From Halicephalobus mephisto (taxonomy: Eukaryota > Nematoda > Chromadorea > Rhabditida > Panagrolaimidae), in assembly GCA_009193035.1 (NCBI GenBank), contig SWDT01000079.1:62001-126000 (forward strand): 64,000 nucleotides of DNA. Reading direction: 5' to 3'. The position numbers and the translations under genes are program-made. The notes under the pieces are model-generated. The model made no database searches. It saw only the letters and a program-made list of their open reading frames with translations, and was not told the origin of the DNA. Each line of letters begins with the position of its first letter. Positions within the stretch are counted from its first letter, which is position 1. Shown here piece by piece: positions 1 to 11,244 of this stretch.

Positions 1-228
1 CAATATTTCTGTGAAATTAAAAATACTGATTTATATAGTTTTCGAATACTTAATAAAAATATGAACTACATAAGTAGTGAATGGTCACTGTAGTCGAAAC
101 ACAGAACATCTGTGGTTATTGTAAATTCAAACGGGACATCAACTGTTGTGAGAACATTCTACGTGATTTCTGTTGTTTTTTTAAGGAGGTCTAGTGCTCA
201 TGTTCTCAGAATTTTGTGAAAAGTGTTC

Positions 229-378
229 AGAATGGGATAACGGAACCCGTAGATTCTGAATCTGATCTCAGAATTGGAAATCGACGTTCAGAATTCAGAG
301 ATTCAGGATTTTGGATGGAAGGCTAACCCCCAATTTTAATGTCGAATTCGGAATCTACGAGTCCCATTACCCCATTCT
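229..378. repeat. Palindromic MITE-like element, about 150 bp
   Basis: The two ends form an inverted repeat of about 33 bp: the left arm begins AGAATGGGATAACGGAAC and the right arm read backwards begins AGAATGGGGTAATGGGAC, both running into GTAGATTC. One-armed relatives with the core TAGATTCTGAATCT lie near 9040-9120 and repeatedly within 14880-15270, so this is a dispersed family. No coding potential is seen. Confidence 0.6.
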
Positions 379-1269
379 ACATATTCTATAGGGTTCTGAG
401 GTTAAAAACTTTGCTTTGCCAAAAAAGTGCAAACTTATGTAAAATCACTCTTATAATGTGTTTATTGGAATCGGTTTAATTATCCAAGAGTGAGAAGAAT
501 AAGTCGATGATTTATTTCAAATCCTAATTTTATAACCAATAAATAATATCCTTATTATGCAACGAATTCGCTACTTTTAAGTCGAACACAGTTAATCAAT
601 TTTTTCAGTGAAATGTGTTGTCTAAGAAATCGCCTATTAGTATGGACAAAATTGGATAGATTTGACGAATAAAGGATCCATGTTCCGTATTACCGTCGAA
701 CACAACAGTGAAACATCCTGTCTCTTTCCCCACGAATGAAGAAAACTTTCTTCACTAATAACTAGTAGTTATCAATTGATAACTAAAATAACGATGATAT
801 AAATGAAATCTGCAGAACCGATGTATTACTTAATTTTTGATTTTTAGTTTTCGTTTTATAAAGTAATTTCGACCAGGAATCTGTGCTGGGTATTATTGAA
901 GTCGGAGGTCAAGATTCAATGTTGGAATCTAGACTTTTAGTATTAAAATGGATCTATGAATTTTTCCATTTCAAAAATCTATTTCATTTAAATTGATAGT
1001 TGAAACTTAACTAGATTTTTCAATTCAAACATGACTCATAAGTTGTGTCTTAACATGGAAAATTCAGATTTTAACTTCCAACTCCGACCGTCGATTTTGA
1101 TAATACGAAACACTATATCATATCAATTCCGACTGGTTCTAACGATATTTTGACTTTTTAACGTTTCTTTCAGAATGCATAGCTAACATTAATAACTCTT
1201 TCAGTTCCTTAAAAACACTTTAACTACATCTAGTTTCTCAACATCGTTCCAATTTCAAATTACAGATCC

Positions 1270-1780
1270 TTTTCAATCCGAGATAAGAAATAATGCCCTT
1301 GATCCAAACTGGGATCAGATATCAGATCAGAATGAATATCCAGATGATATCAAGAGTCGTACTTTTGTACTTCTCCAATGCATCGAATACAGATCCAGAA
1401 CTGAACTCATGGAATACACACCTTCGAATGTTTCTTCCACCACAGCAGATGAGCTCAAGAATGAAAAAAATTATATCCGTCTCCTCATGATGATAAATCA
1501 ATGCTTTCTCCCGATTGCGATTTAGAAGAGACTACTGAACATTATCATAACTGAAATCCATCGCTGGAACAAGATGAAATATCCCTCAATAACATGAAAA
1601 AATGTTGATAAAGAAGTAAGTTAATTCTCAGTAATGGAATATCATTATTGGATTAACTTTCAGGAAGGAACTTTCATACAAAAACAGAAATGAGCAATAA
1701 TCGAACTATTCATCTTCTCACCGACGAACAACGGAATCAACTTCCATCAGATGCATTTCTTGTGCTAAATCTATAATCGA
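1270..1780 (+). pseudogene. Possible decayed coding segment, family unknown
   Basis: Codon-like stretches with sensible amino-acid composition occur here, but they switch frame: one frame reads through NNALDPNWDQISDQNEYPDD and on to RLLMMINQCFLP before stopping at about 1525, and a second reads DCDLEETTEHYHN near 1512-1550. A TTTCAG precedes a third open stretch from about 1666. No start, donor set or family could be recognised. It may be the remnant of a gene or of a transposon exon, or chance. Confidence 0.2.
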
Positions 1781-2221
1781 CAATTCAGAAATCATTATTA
1801 ATCAATAAAATGCTTTTTTGAATTAATTTATTGAGATAATTTTATTCCAGAATTATTATAGATTTCACAATAAAATGCTGTATATGATTTTCAAAAATAT
1901 AAAAAAATGTTCTCCATAGTAGAAATTACATTAAGAAATATTTCTTAACAACTAATTCTGTTGATCATGAATGTCCCTTTTTGATCCCTCAGAGGCGGAC
2001 GACAATCCAAAAATTAAACTTTGATTTTTGTCTCTATATCATCTTGTTTTCAAAAATATCATCGTTACTATGTATATTTAAATGGAATGGTTTTGTGTCA
2101 TACAAAAAAAATAAATGATCTTAATGCCTAGCGTTTCTATAATTTCTACAACGGACAATAAAGTATGTTTTATTCTTCTGTCAGAGTAAGAAAACCGATT
2201 TAGTCACAAAAATCCCCCATC

Positions 2222-2339
2222 GCTAGGGGTCAAACCAGGGTGAAAGGACGCCATCTCGTTTGATCTGGCCAGTGAAACGCCCTAGGGCTCGATTAGTACT
2301 TGGATCGGAGACGTCCTGGGAATCTCCAGTGCTCCTAGC
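2222..2339 (+). rRNA. 5S ribosomal RNA gene, dispersed copy 1
   Basis: The segment matches nematode 5S rRNA over its full 118 nt, including GATCTGGCC and the box C-like stretch TTAGTACTTGGATCGGAGAC. The terminal stem is GCTAGG at the 5' end against CCTAGC at the 3' end. The other copies in the window have GGTAGC against GCTACC, so the change is compensated on both sides, which argues for a functional rather than decayed copy. A run of T (TCTTTTTTC) follows directly as a Pol III terminator. The internal sequence is a little more diverged than in the copies at 30154 and 37792. Confidence 0.8.
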
Positions 2340-2347
2340 TTCTTTTT

Positions 2348-4564
2348 TCAACAAATTCAGTAAATTGAAATTATTAGAAAACTGATCAGAAAGGGAGGAT
2401 AATTACCTCTGAGGGAAAATGAAAGTGCCAATTACACGTGGTTTTTGAATTTCCTTTTGCCCTTCAAAAAAGAAATTGAATATCAAAATTTTCACTTTCT
2501 AAATTTCAACCCAATATAGAATCCCTTTCTCTTGTTCGACCTATCCGATTTGTAATCCAGTGATTGATTTCAATAGTGACAGTATTAAAAACTACTAGAA
2601 TTGGTTTAAATTGTACGTAAGTCTATGAAAAAATTAATTTCATATATGAAGAATCGTATTAAAAGCCTCTTTATAATCTCATAACTATGAAATTAGAAAG
2701 TTTAATGATCTGTAAAAGTGAATATTAAATTATATGTGAAATTTCTGTTCTAATAAAATAGAACTTCGAATATGTATTGAAAAATATGTTATTAGAAAAC
2801 TGTTAAGATTAGGAATAAGAAAAATACTACAAATCTTTACTTAACCAAAAGTATAGACCAACAATATATGTGCACAACAGACAGCCAAAAGTGTCACTCA
2901 TGCCCTACAGTATTCCAGGGTCCTTGATATTCAAGCTGTCTCTTCAGGTCCTCTCTTTCTATCATAATTTATGTCCCAATATCTTTCTCCGAATGATGTG
3001 AAGTTTATTGTCAAAGATAAATTCAGCTATGAAATACAGATGTCACTGAGGAAGTGAAACAGATTTGACTAGATTTGGAGTGATAAAATTTCAAATTTAG
3101 AAATGCTTGAAGTGTTAACTAAGAACTGTACATTCTTATTTTCGAAATTGAGAAAAATAAAATTTCGATGTAATTGATTCTGTGTTACTTTAATTCTTCT
3201 GCATTCAAGAATCAAAGAAATCTCTCTTTCGTGCTCTCGAGAATTTATAAAATATTTTAAAGATGGAATTATTTTAATAGTTCTTCTCTTCCTTTAAACA
3301 TGTCATAGGCTTTGTTCCTTAAAAGAAAATCACTGATTACGCCTTATAGTTAATCCTTAATCGATATTCATACAGAGGAAGTTGAAGAACTCACTTTCAG
3401 ATAATACTAAAAAATGTATTGAAAAGTGAGGAATTTTAAAGAATTAAAATTCAAAAAAGCAGAATCTTTATTCACTTTAGGAAATTACAGAAAGTTTACA
3501 GAATTCTACGTGTTATTTCAATAAACAGACAGATGAAATTGGTTTAACAGATTTCTAGAAATTATTGAAAACTAACAGTTTATGTAAAAAGTTCGATTCC
3601 CCATGGTAGATGTTTTGTAATAACATTTCACAAATAAATTTTTACTGTACATCTTGCTTAAATGGGTGTGATAATTTGGATCAAATTCATGTAATATGTA
3701 AAAAACTGTTCAGTTTTAGATATTACTTGTTATTTAGTATATTACTGAAACCTTTTAACAAGATTATAATCCAGATCACAGTATTCTATTAATAACAAGT
3801 TGCTTTTTTTGTAGATAATAATAAATTGTAGAAGATGACAAATTCAATAGTTTAGGAACTTTACAAATAAATATGGTGATTAATTTCAACAAGATCATTG
3901 GATAGATTCTGACCGTAGAATCTGGTAGACTTCAGACATTATAAATGAATGGTAGAGAATTCAATACTGGTTTTTCAAGTTCCCTCAATTAGATATGTCT
4001 GTACTTATTTTCGCACATATTGTACAAATTTACAGAATATGAAAACTTCTGTTCATTTATCTCAGATTTTACTGTCATATTTGGATATTTCTATGAACAA
4101 AACATTTGAATTGGCGTCAAATCTCATTTGATGTTGTTTGTATTTTGTCAACGTAAAAAAACTATTTGCTTGTTGATTAGATTCATAGTATGGAAATTCA
4201 AGTTTGTCATTATCTTGTGATTCCTTCTGTTTCTACTCTTCTTCTTCTCATCTTTGTTAATGATTAAGATTTTTATTAAGATTATCTTTTAACTTTCGTC
4301 TACTACTACAGAACAGGAAAGTGAGTTTTAAGTCAGTTTATGCTTTTATTTTTCTGCATCAGTCGAAAATTGATTTTTGGAGGGAGTTTTCTGTCATGGA
4401 AGGGAGTGTCTTAAATCATAATCATTGAAAGATGACTGAAGTTCTTCTTGAGGTGTTTATTTGTGATAAGGTGTCAGTTAGTTCTGTAGAGTTGGGTGAA
4501 TTCAGTTATTATTTTTATTTACTGTTCTGTAATTATAAAATATTAAGTTATTATTGGTATTAAA
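2348..4564. other. Non-coding spacer with one dispersed repeat
   Basis: No coding region could be supported. A segment at about 2880-2960 containing CCCTACAGTATTCCA and CTCTTCAGG is also present, diverged, at about 29545-29605. In both places it lies some 0.6 kb from a 5S gene. Short open frames at 3610 and 3949 look random. Confidence 0.5.
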
Positions 4565-6978
4565 ATGGTTTGGTGTTTTGGCCGTGAATGCAAATTAGGA
4601 TGGGGATTCAATGACTCTTTGCATCGATTGATACCTGTTGAGGGAGAACCTCCTAATGTTACATCGGAAGTCAAGAATGTATGGGGATATTGGGCTTATA
4701 ATTTATCATCGACTGATATTCGATACTGGGCAAGTTTCTTGTTCATTGAGTAAACTTATTACAGATATTTTAGTCACAGCTAAAGCTCTTTCTGGAACCG
4801 AGCTACAGAAAATTTCTCGATTTTGAGATTATCTTTGACGATAATGAATATTGGGAAGTTCATTGTTGGTTTGAAAGACAAAGAAAAAGCTCCAAGAAGC
4901 TTCCAAAGTATCCACTTAACTGCAGTCATTTTGTCAGTTGGATTGATTATGGCGTGGATTTGTGGGTGCAGTTTCCAAAAACGGGATTTCCAGAAGATAG
5001 ATATGAGGTAAGATTTACCAACATAGATCTCATACATTAACAAAGAATTTATTTTGATTTGATTAAATTTCTGACAGATCTTAAAAAGATAAAATGAATA
5101 GTTCTGAGAATAAATTTTTGATAGTAAATTATGCAAATGTTTGAATTACTTTTGTCTAATTATTTAAACAGAAAGTTCTTTTAGGTGTGGAGATTATTTT
5201 ATAATAGAAGTTCCAATGAGGCCCAAAAAAAGACCAAATGCAGAGTTCTGGTCAACTATGATGAAATTAAAGAAATGAATCTGGAATATCTTCTGAATTT
5301 CATGGATGAAATAGGAAGAGGGAAACATTCTCAATACGATATTCCTGTCTCGTTTTGGTATGAAAAACTGAGTCAGGAAATCCGACGAACTGTCGTCAGT
5401 AATGAAGGTGAATTTCGAATCTTCCTCTCATACCTCTACTGTGTTTACCGAAAAATTGAAATGAAGATGAAAAAGGCTGGGTATCCAAATATTCTTCAAG
5501 ATATGGAATCAGGAGAGAAGTCATTTGATAAAATTGTTGCTAATTTAAATAAGGCAAAAAAGGACTACAAGTTAATGAATAGAAACGATTTCTTGAAAAT
5601 GTATCCAGTGCTGAAGAGACTCTTCTTCTGTTACACCGATTACATTAGATATTCAATGGACAATATGAGTCACATGTATGAAGGAGACCATCTTCCAGGG
5701 ACAGATGAGGAAATGAAACCTTGGCTTCAAAAATTAAATCAATCGATCCTAATGAAAGTAAATGGAGAGTGGATTAAAGTTGTTCACTCCTTCATTGCAA
5801 CCCCTCCTGGTTATGAGCAAGTGATTGAAATGTTGAAGAAAACAATCAAATTAAGAAATTGCCAAGTGATTATTGACAATGATGCAGATGAGCCATATGT
5901 AGTAAATGAAAATAATACAAAGATCCTATTTGGGTTAGTGGACATGAAAGAGGCTACGGCAAATCAAAGCTCATGCTATTTTAATGTGTTGGAATTAGAA
6001 TGCCCAGGAGAGTGCACTCCAAATCTAAAGAGATGGATATGCACCAAGTGTGGGGAGTTCGTCTCTGAGAAAAATATGATTCTTTTCTGTTCTTGTGGGT
6101 CAAAAATGTACGAAGATAAACTCCTTACTTGTTATCATCCAAATCATCGGCGGAGAAGACAGAGAGGAGCACGAGAGCAATTTACTAGTCATGAAATTCC
6201 CCATACTTCAATGAACGAACAATCCAGACAAACTTGGGAGAGAAACAAATGGTCACAAGAAGAAGTTAACGGGGAAGGAAACAGACCTATTTCTCTTATT
6301 GCAACCCCCTCTGGTTATGAGCAAGTTATTCAGACACTTCGGAAAATACCTAAATTCAAGAATCATCAAGTTACAAACAATAATACAATAGATGAACCGT
6401 ATATTATAGATGAAAAAAACAAGAAGGTCTTATTTGGGTTGGTAGACATGGAAGGGGCTATTGCAAATCACATACCTAACGACTCGAGTTTATTAGAGTT
6501 AGAATGCCCGGAAGGATGCACTCCAAGCTTGAGAAGATGGATATGCACTACATGCGGGGATTTCGTTAATATTAGGATTAATGCTATTGGAAGACAGTTC
6601 TTGTTATGTTCTTGCGGATCAAAGAGATATGATGATAAACTCCTCATTTGTCACCATCCAAATCACCAACTAGGACAGCAAAGAGAAATACAGAATCAAC
6701 CGGAAATTGTTCACCCACCAGTCCTCGAGATGGAAACAAATCAAAGTCAAGTGCGTGATGAAGATAATTTATTGTCTAGAATATGTGAGCAACTCCAGAA
6801 AATAAAAATTAGGGAAGGAAAAGACACAAGTCCAGAAATCTTCATTGCCCTCCTCGATCTTCAGTCTAAGAACAAGAACAAAGAAGAAACAAAGGATATT
6901 TTAAGACCACTTCAAGATTTAAATCTGGATGGAGATACTGAGCATCTTGTCTCTCAATATTTGGATGAAGATAATTAA
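4565..6978 (+). CDS. Unknown protein with two Cys/His-rich repeats (about 730 aa)
   Basis: I do not recognise this gene. My model has three exons, 4565-4729, 4774-5007 and 5185-6978, all joined in phase 0. The first intron would use a GC donor (GCAAGT at 4730) and end in TTTTAG at 4773; the alternative acceptor CACAG at 4779 drops two residues. The second has GTAAGA and TTCTTTTAG. The first 335 residues are hydrophilic with no recognised domain. Two homologous repeats follow, at about residues 336-453 and 504-628. Each opens with an IATPxGYEQVI stretch and ends in a zinc-ligand-like pattern: LELEC-P, then C-T-P, RWIC-x2-CG, CSCGSK and C-x-HPNH. The repeats differ in many residues, so the duplication is old. 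The C-terminus is charged. No signal peptide or membrane segment is visible. Metal binding is an inference from cysteine and histidine spacing; a link to the nematode DUF8206-like cysteine module is possible but unproven. Confidence 0.65.
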
Positions 6979-9362
6979 ATGAACGTTTAATTTAGTAATT
7001 TCACTATTATTCTATATTTATACGTTTCTCGAAGAAAGATTTGGTTAATAATTTAATCTTGTTCCTTTTTCTTAATTATATTTCAAACTAGTATAGTTCT
7101 TAAAATTTATTTTGTTTTTATTAGTTTACTGTTAAGAATAAAGTGGACTAAACAATGATTTATTTTCGGTTTTGATAAAGACAACATAATTGAAATTACC
7201 AGTCAAATTGACAATTAGAATGGTCTTTATGGGATAGTCATCTTAGAACTTCCCCGGTCAAGGAAATGAAGTGAGTGTTCTCTTTCATTCTTGTTAAAAA
7301 GGAACCTAACTACTAGAGAATTAGAGAATGTCATCATAATGAAAACCCCTAGAACTAACATTCTGTAGTTTAGATAATCTCTGTTAGTTATACTGTTAGT
7401 TGTCCTCTCCATGAATATATCTTACTAGTATCAAAAAATAGTATTGATATATAAGAGCGAAGATAAAATATATATTAACAGCTTTCAATATTATTTCATT
7501 ACTGAAGAGTGGTTTATTGTATTCTAGTAATAAAATGATTCTACTCCATGAAAGGAAAGAACAAGAAGTTTTACAAGATTACATTCACGCTGATCACGAG
7601 AAAAGTGGAAAACTGACTTATTACGAAGTAAAAAGAACTGCGCGTTAATTTCAACAACAAACGAATAAAATCTCTCTTATATAATGATATTTTTGTAAAT
7701 GAAAGAATAAATCTGTCTGAGTGATAAGCGGGTTCTTTCATCTGTTGACTGATATTCCTTTAGGGAAACGACAAATCTGGTCAACTATTGAATTTTGGTT
7801 AACAAAAGTCAAACAATTTTTCCTCTTCTACATTTAAATTCATATAGTGATATCTAGTTGTGTCTACTCAATTATCTAACATCCATCTTGATCTATTTAG
7901 AGACAGGGTTTGTTCAAAAGTAAAGCTAGAAAACCTTGAACGCGAAACATCTGAATCTTTTTGAAACCATCCTTTTATGGTTTTTCAAAGTTAAACAAAT
8001 GTAAGAATACTCAAATGACTCCAGATCATTGCTTTTGAGATATCCTTTATTTCTACGAGTCCGAAATCAACTCTCACCATAATCAATGATGAACTCACTC
8101 TTCACAATTGGGAACTTGGCTGGAATGGAGTTCTTGTTCTGACAGGCACGAATACTTGAGGAAGACAGTATATAGAACAGAACTAGACTGAATTCTGATT
8201 TGGAGTAACTGGAGTCTAAACACCTTGAATTAGATCTTATTGATGTTCTCAGAGTAGCATTACTCTTTTCCCACTTGTGCTCTCTTTCGGATTCACCTTA
8301 TTTACGAACACCTTCTCTAAGAGGAGAATTAGAAATTTGTTCTGAAGCAATTTCACATCACTGATCTTTCTAATCATACTCATAAAAGGCAGAGGTGGTT
8401 TGTGCAGAAATTCAAGAAAATTAATAAAAGTTATTTTGCTATGGAGAATTGTTAAGTTTATATTGAGACCTTTGGAATGAAACAAAACTCATTCAAATTC
8501 TATGGGGATTTACAAGGCTTCCCTAATTTGATTACAAAATCCGGTAGGTAGTCAATCTGTAACAGACCCGTTCGTTGCATTGTTGGCGCACTGTCTTGAA
8601 ATTGATATGGCTGTGGTTCGATCTCTCATTCAAAGAAATTGGTTTCTCTTTTGTTGACTACCCACATCTTCCATTTCCGACACAACTAAATTACTTTCTT
8701 TAAGGATGTGAGAGTATGAAAGAAGAACTGAGTAATTGTTATCACTTAGTTACTGTATTGGTTTCAATCTAGGTGATAAGTGAGAGAATGGTCAGAAGTT
8801 TTGTTTCAATTGGGAATGGAAATCTGAAGTTCCATAGGAATTATTAGGTTTAGGAAAATTGTGGAAGACATCAAAGCAATAGAAGACATGGGAACTGTTG
8901 TTAAGTAATCTTAATACTGATAAAATCAGACTCATTAACTGTTAATAACAAAACTGTTCACGACTTCCTGGGGAAGAGAAACTTTTTCGGCACAAAAATT
9001 TAGAAATATTTAAATTTGGATAAAAGGTGTGTAGAATACTGTAATGGGACCGGTAGATTCTCAATCTGATGTCAAAATCGAAGGTTAGGCTTTATATTCC
9101 AGAGATTCAGAGTCCTGGATTCTAAAGTTTAAAAAACTATAACTCCATTAAATAAAGTTCAATTAAGATTGTTTCTTTTAAAGTCATGTCTCAAGGGGAA
9201 TTCTGAAGTTTGTCTTCCTGTGTTTCTATTTATTACCATCCAAATGAACAGTAAGACCTTTCAATTTTATGTATTGATAACCTTAAAATTCCCTATAATG
9301 AAAAATAGGATGCGATATCAGTGTCGTGTCCGAAAAAATCAACATAAGAACAGTTATTGTTA
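6979..9362. other. Long non-coding spacer
   Basis: No gene could be supported. A 37-codon frame begins at 7535 and a tRNA-like stretch lies at about 8562-8631; neither is convincing. Near 9040-9120 there is a one-armed relative of the palindromic element at 229-378, sharing GGTAGATTCT and AGATTCAGAGTCCTGGATT. Confidence 0.4.
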
Positions 9363-9367
9363 TTGAT

Positions 9368-9572
9368 TGTTGGGGTTTGAAGAGGAACCGGAGGGCCTAG
9401 AGATCACGAGTAGAGAATATTAATAATACTTTATTAATATAGAGACACCAGAATAGACAAGTAAAATAGGAATGACACATTCATATCTGAGGTAACCCTT
9501 CGGCTTTTATACCCTTACAATTAGAACGCGCACTGGGAAACCATGAGAAATAGGGACTAACTGGTCCCAACA
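9368..9572 (-). mobile_element. Solo LTR of a retrotransposon, with 5-bp target-site duplication
   Basis: The element is 205 bp and has short inverted ends TGTTGG and CCAACA, as LTRs do (TG...CA). It is flanked by a perfect direct repeat TTGAT at 9363-9367 and 9573-9577. Read on the minus strand it contains a TATA box (TATAAAAG, 9504-9511) followed by a polyadenylation signal (AATAAAG, 9429-9435), in the order U3-R-U5. No internal gag or pol region is attached, so it arose by recombination between two LTRs. The 5-bp duplication fits Ty3/gypsy or Bel/Pao; the family cannot be told from the LTR alone. Confidence 0.82.
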
Positions 9573-10049
9573 TTGATCGTATGGGTGGTTTCTTCCAAAC
9601 CATTAGAGGCTGGATAGCGATATTGGGAATCGTTTTGTGGGCGACATTAGTATACTTTTGTGTTTCCTACATCTTCAAACATTGAAAGTCATGTTTGCAC
9701 ACAGAAATGTCGACACAACTCCATATTTTCTTGTTGATTATGGTGTTTCTCCCTTGAGATAATCGTTGGAAGTTCCATTACTTAGTCGGAATATGACTGA
9801 TTCGGAGAATATCGGTTTCCCGTGAATGATGCCTGACCATGAAGGCAGAATCAAAGCTATTTCTCTGTGCCCTGCCGTAAGTGCTCTAGAAATGAGAAGT
9901 TCACAGAGTGAAGAAAAGCTGATTCAGAAGAAAAACCAAAGCGGACATGATTTCCATCCAGAACGATGTAGAAATTCACGGAATAAAACGAAGCAGCATC
10001 GAGGCTTTTGGATCGACTGCTCTTCAATTCCACTTTTAGTGATCATTTG

Positions 10050-10795
10050 ATATATTGGCATTCATAATAAACGACGATTTTATAACTTTCGTTTCTTCTT
10101 CAATTGTGATTATCTGCCAGATGAAGATGAGGAAGTTTCTCAAGTATAACAAATGTTCTTTGTTCTCTACTTCCAGAAGAATCCACACAGATGTGAGTTA
10201 AATCTTCTTAGCTCAAGTGATTATCTCGATATTCTCAATTTTCCCCTTGGGAGTCCACATTCTGAGCATCATAGCTGGTTTTGATCTCATGTCTGAACTT
10301 TCACAGATAAAATTCTCTATTGCTGGATCATTGTAAGGAGAATCATCAGTGTTGTGGTCTCTGTCGTCGCTTGTAGTTGTACACAATTCATTTTTCATCA
10401 GATGTGACAATACGATGCAGGAAAGGTAAATTCTCGTGTTTCAAAAGCAAGAACAGACCTTCAAACGACGCCTTTTGTTCGTAGGGAATCCAACGATCTA
10501 GTTTTTTGGCCTTCAAAGCTTTAAAATGTCTGTAAACGGTATTAGGACTTAGTTCCTGGTTTCCTGCCAACTCTTAGACAGTTTGTTGGGGATTTTCTTC
10601 TACCATACGCTTCAGAAGGTCCTTGTTGGCAGTGACAGGTCGACCACTGTGGTGTTTGTCTTCAAAGTTTCTGACGCCACTCCGAAAGTATTGGTATCAT
10701 TGTTGAGCAGTTCTTTCGGTAGTCCATCTTCTTCCTAAGGTCATGTTGATGTTTCTGGAGGCTATGGCAGCAGTACTTCCGCTTTTGAGCTATAA
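10050..10795 (-). pseudogene. Mariner-family transposase relic
   Basis: On the minus strand the segment carries recognisable mariner transposase pieces in the right order: SGVRNFEDKHHSGRPVTANK (about 10630-10690), LLKRMVEENPQQTV, then a 60-codon open stretch (10570-10388) with TVYRHFKALKAKKLDRWIP and FLHRIVTSDEK, which is the known mariner signature before the second catalytic Asp. Stops interrupt it after QQTV and after SDEK. Downstream, in another frame, KPAMMLRMW at about 10265-10300 resembles the following mariner block. With several stops and a frameshift it cannot be active. The boundaries, and the part below 10180, are uncertain. Confidence 0.75.
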
Positions 10796-11064
10796 TAAAA
10801 CATACTCCGAAATTAATGAATCCGCATCTTGACTTCAGAAAGCTATAGATTATTCAAATATCAAGAACAGGATTACCGTGTCGGACACATAATTAGACTA
10901 TCACTTGGGTTTTATATATGCAAAACATTTCACATTTTTAATGAATAACTCGATCTAGTGCAGATAGAAATGCCTGAGCATCCAAATAACCGACACGAAA
11001 TATCGAATAACCTAATAAAAAAGTACTTTTTAAATTACAAAAAAATTTTTTTTGGATTCCCAAA

Positions 11065-11241
11065 CAGAAAATCTGTCCGCTTTCGAAATACTTCGAAGAT
11101 GACAGTTCTCCTTTGACGATTAATCAATTAGACGAACAAAAACGAATTGCTCTGAACGGATTGTCGTTCTTTCATTTTCCAAAAGTGGATCTCGATCAGA
11201 AAGTTATCTTTGACCTTGTCTGGTCATCATGGATCAGCTGA
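11065..11241 (+). other. Coding-like segment ending in TGA just before the SLC22 start
   Basis: After a possible acceptor (CCCAAACAG) an open frame reads through FEDDSSPLTINQLDEQK, IALNGLSFFHFPKVDLDQ and VIFDLVWSSWIS, then TGA at 11239-11241. It is in the same frame as the transporter exon starting at 11245. It is either a 5' exon of that gene broken by a stop, the end of another gene, or chance. Confidence 0.3.
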
Positions 11242-11244
11242 CAA

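Noticed and set aside
473..494. Sequence resembling the SL1 spliced leader (GGTTTAATTATCCAAG...)
   Set aside because: It differs from SL1 at several places, has no GT donor after the 22nd base, and no Sm site or SL RNA stem follows. Probably chance or a long-dead copy.
7535..7648. 37-codon frame beginning MILLHERKEQEV
   Set aside because: Too short, no homology recognised, no splice partners. It could be an exon relic, but nothing supports it.
8562..8631. tRNA-like stretch with GGTTCGATC
   Set aside because: A B-box-like sequence exists, but the anticodon stem and acceptor stem do not pair. At most a decayed tRNA pseudogene.
9826..10050. 74-codon plus-strand frame
   Set aside because: No family features, no start context; lies beside mobile-element relics.
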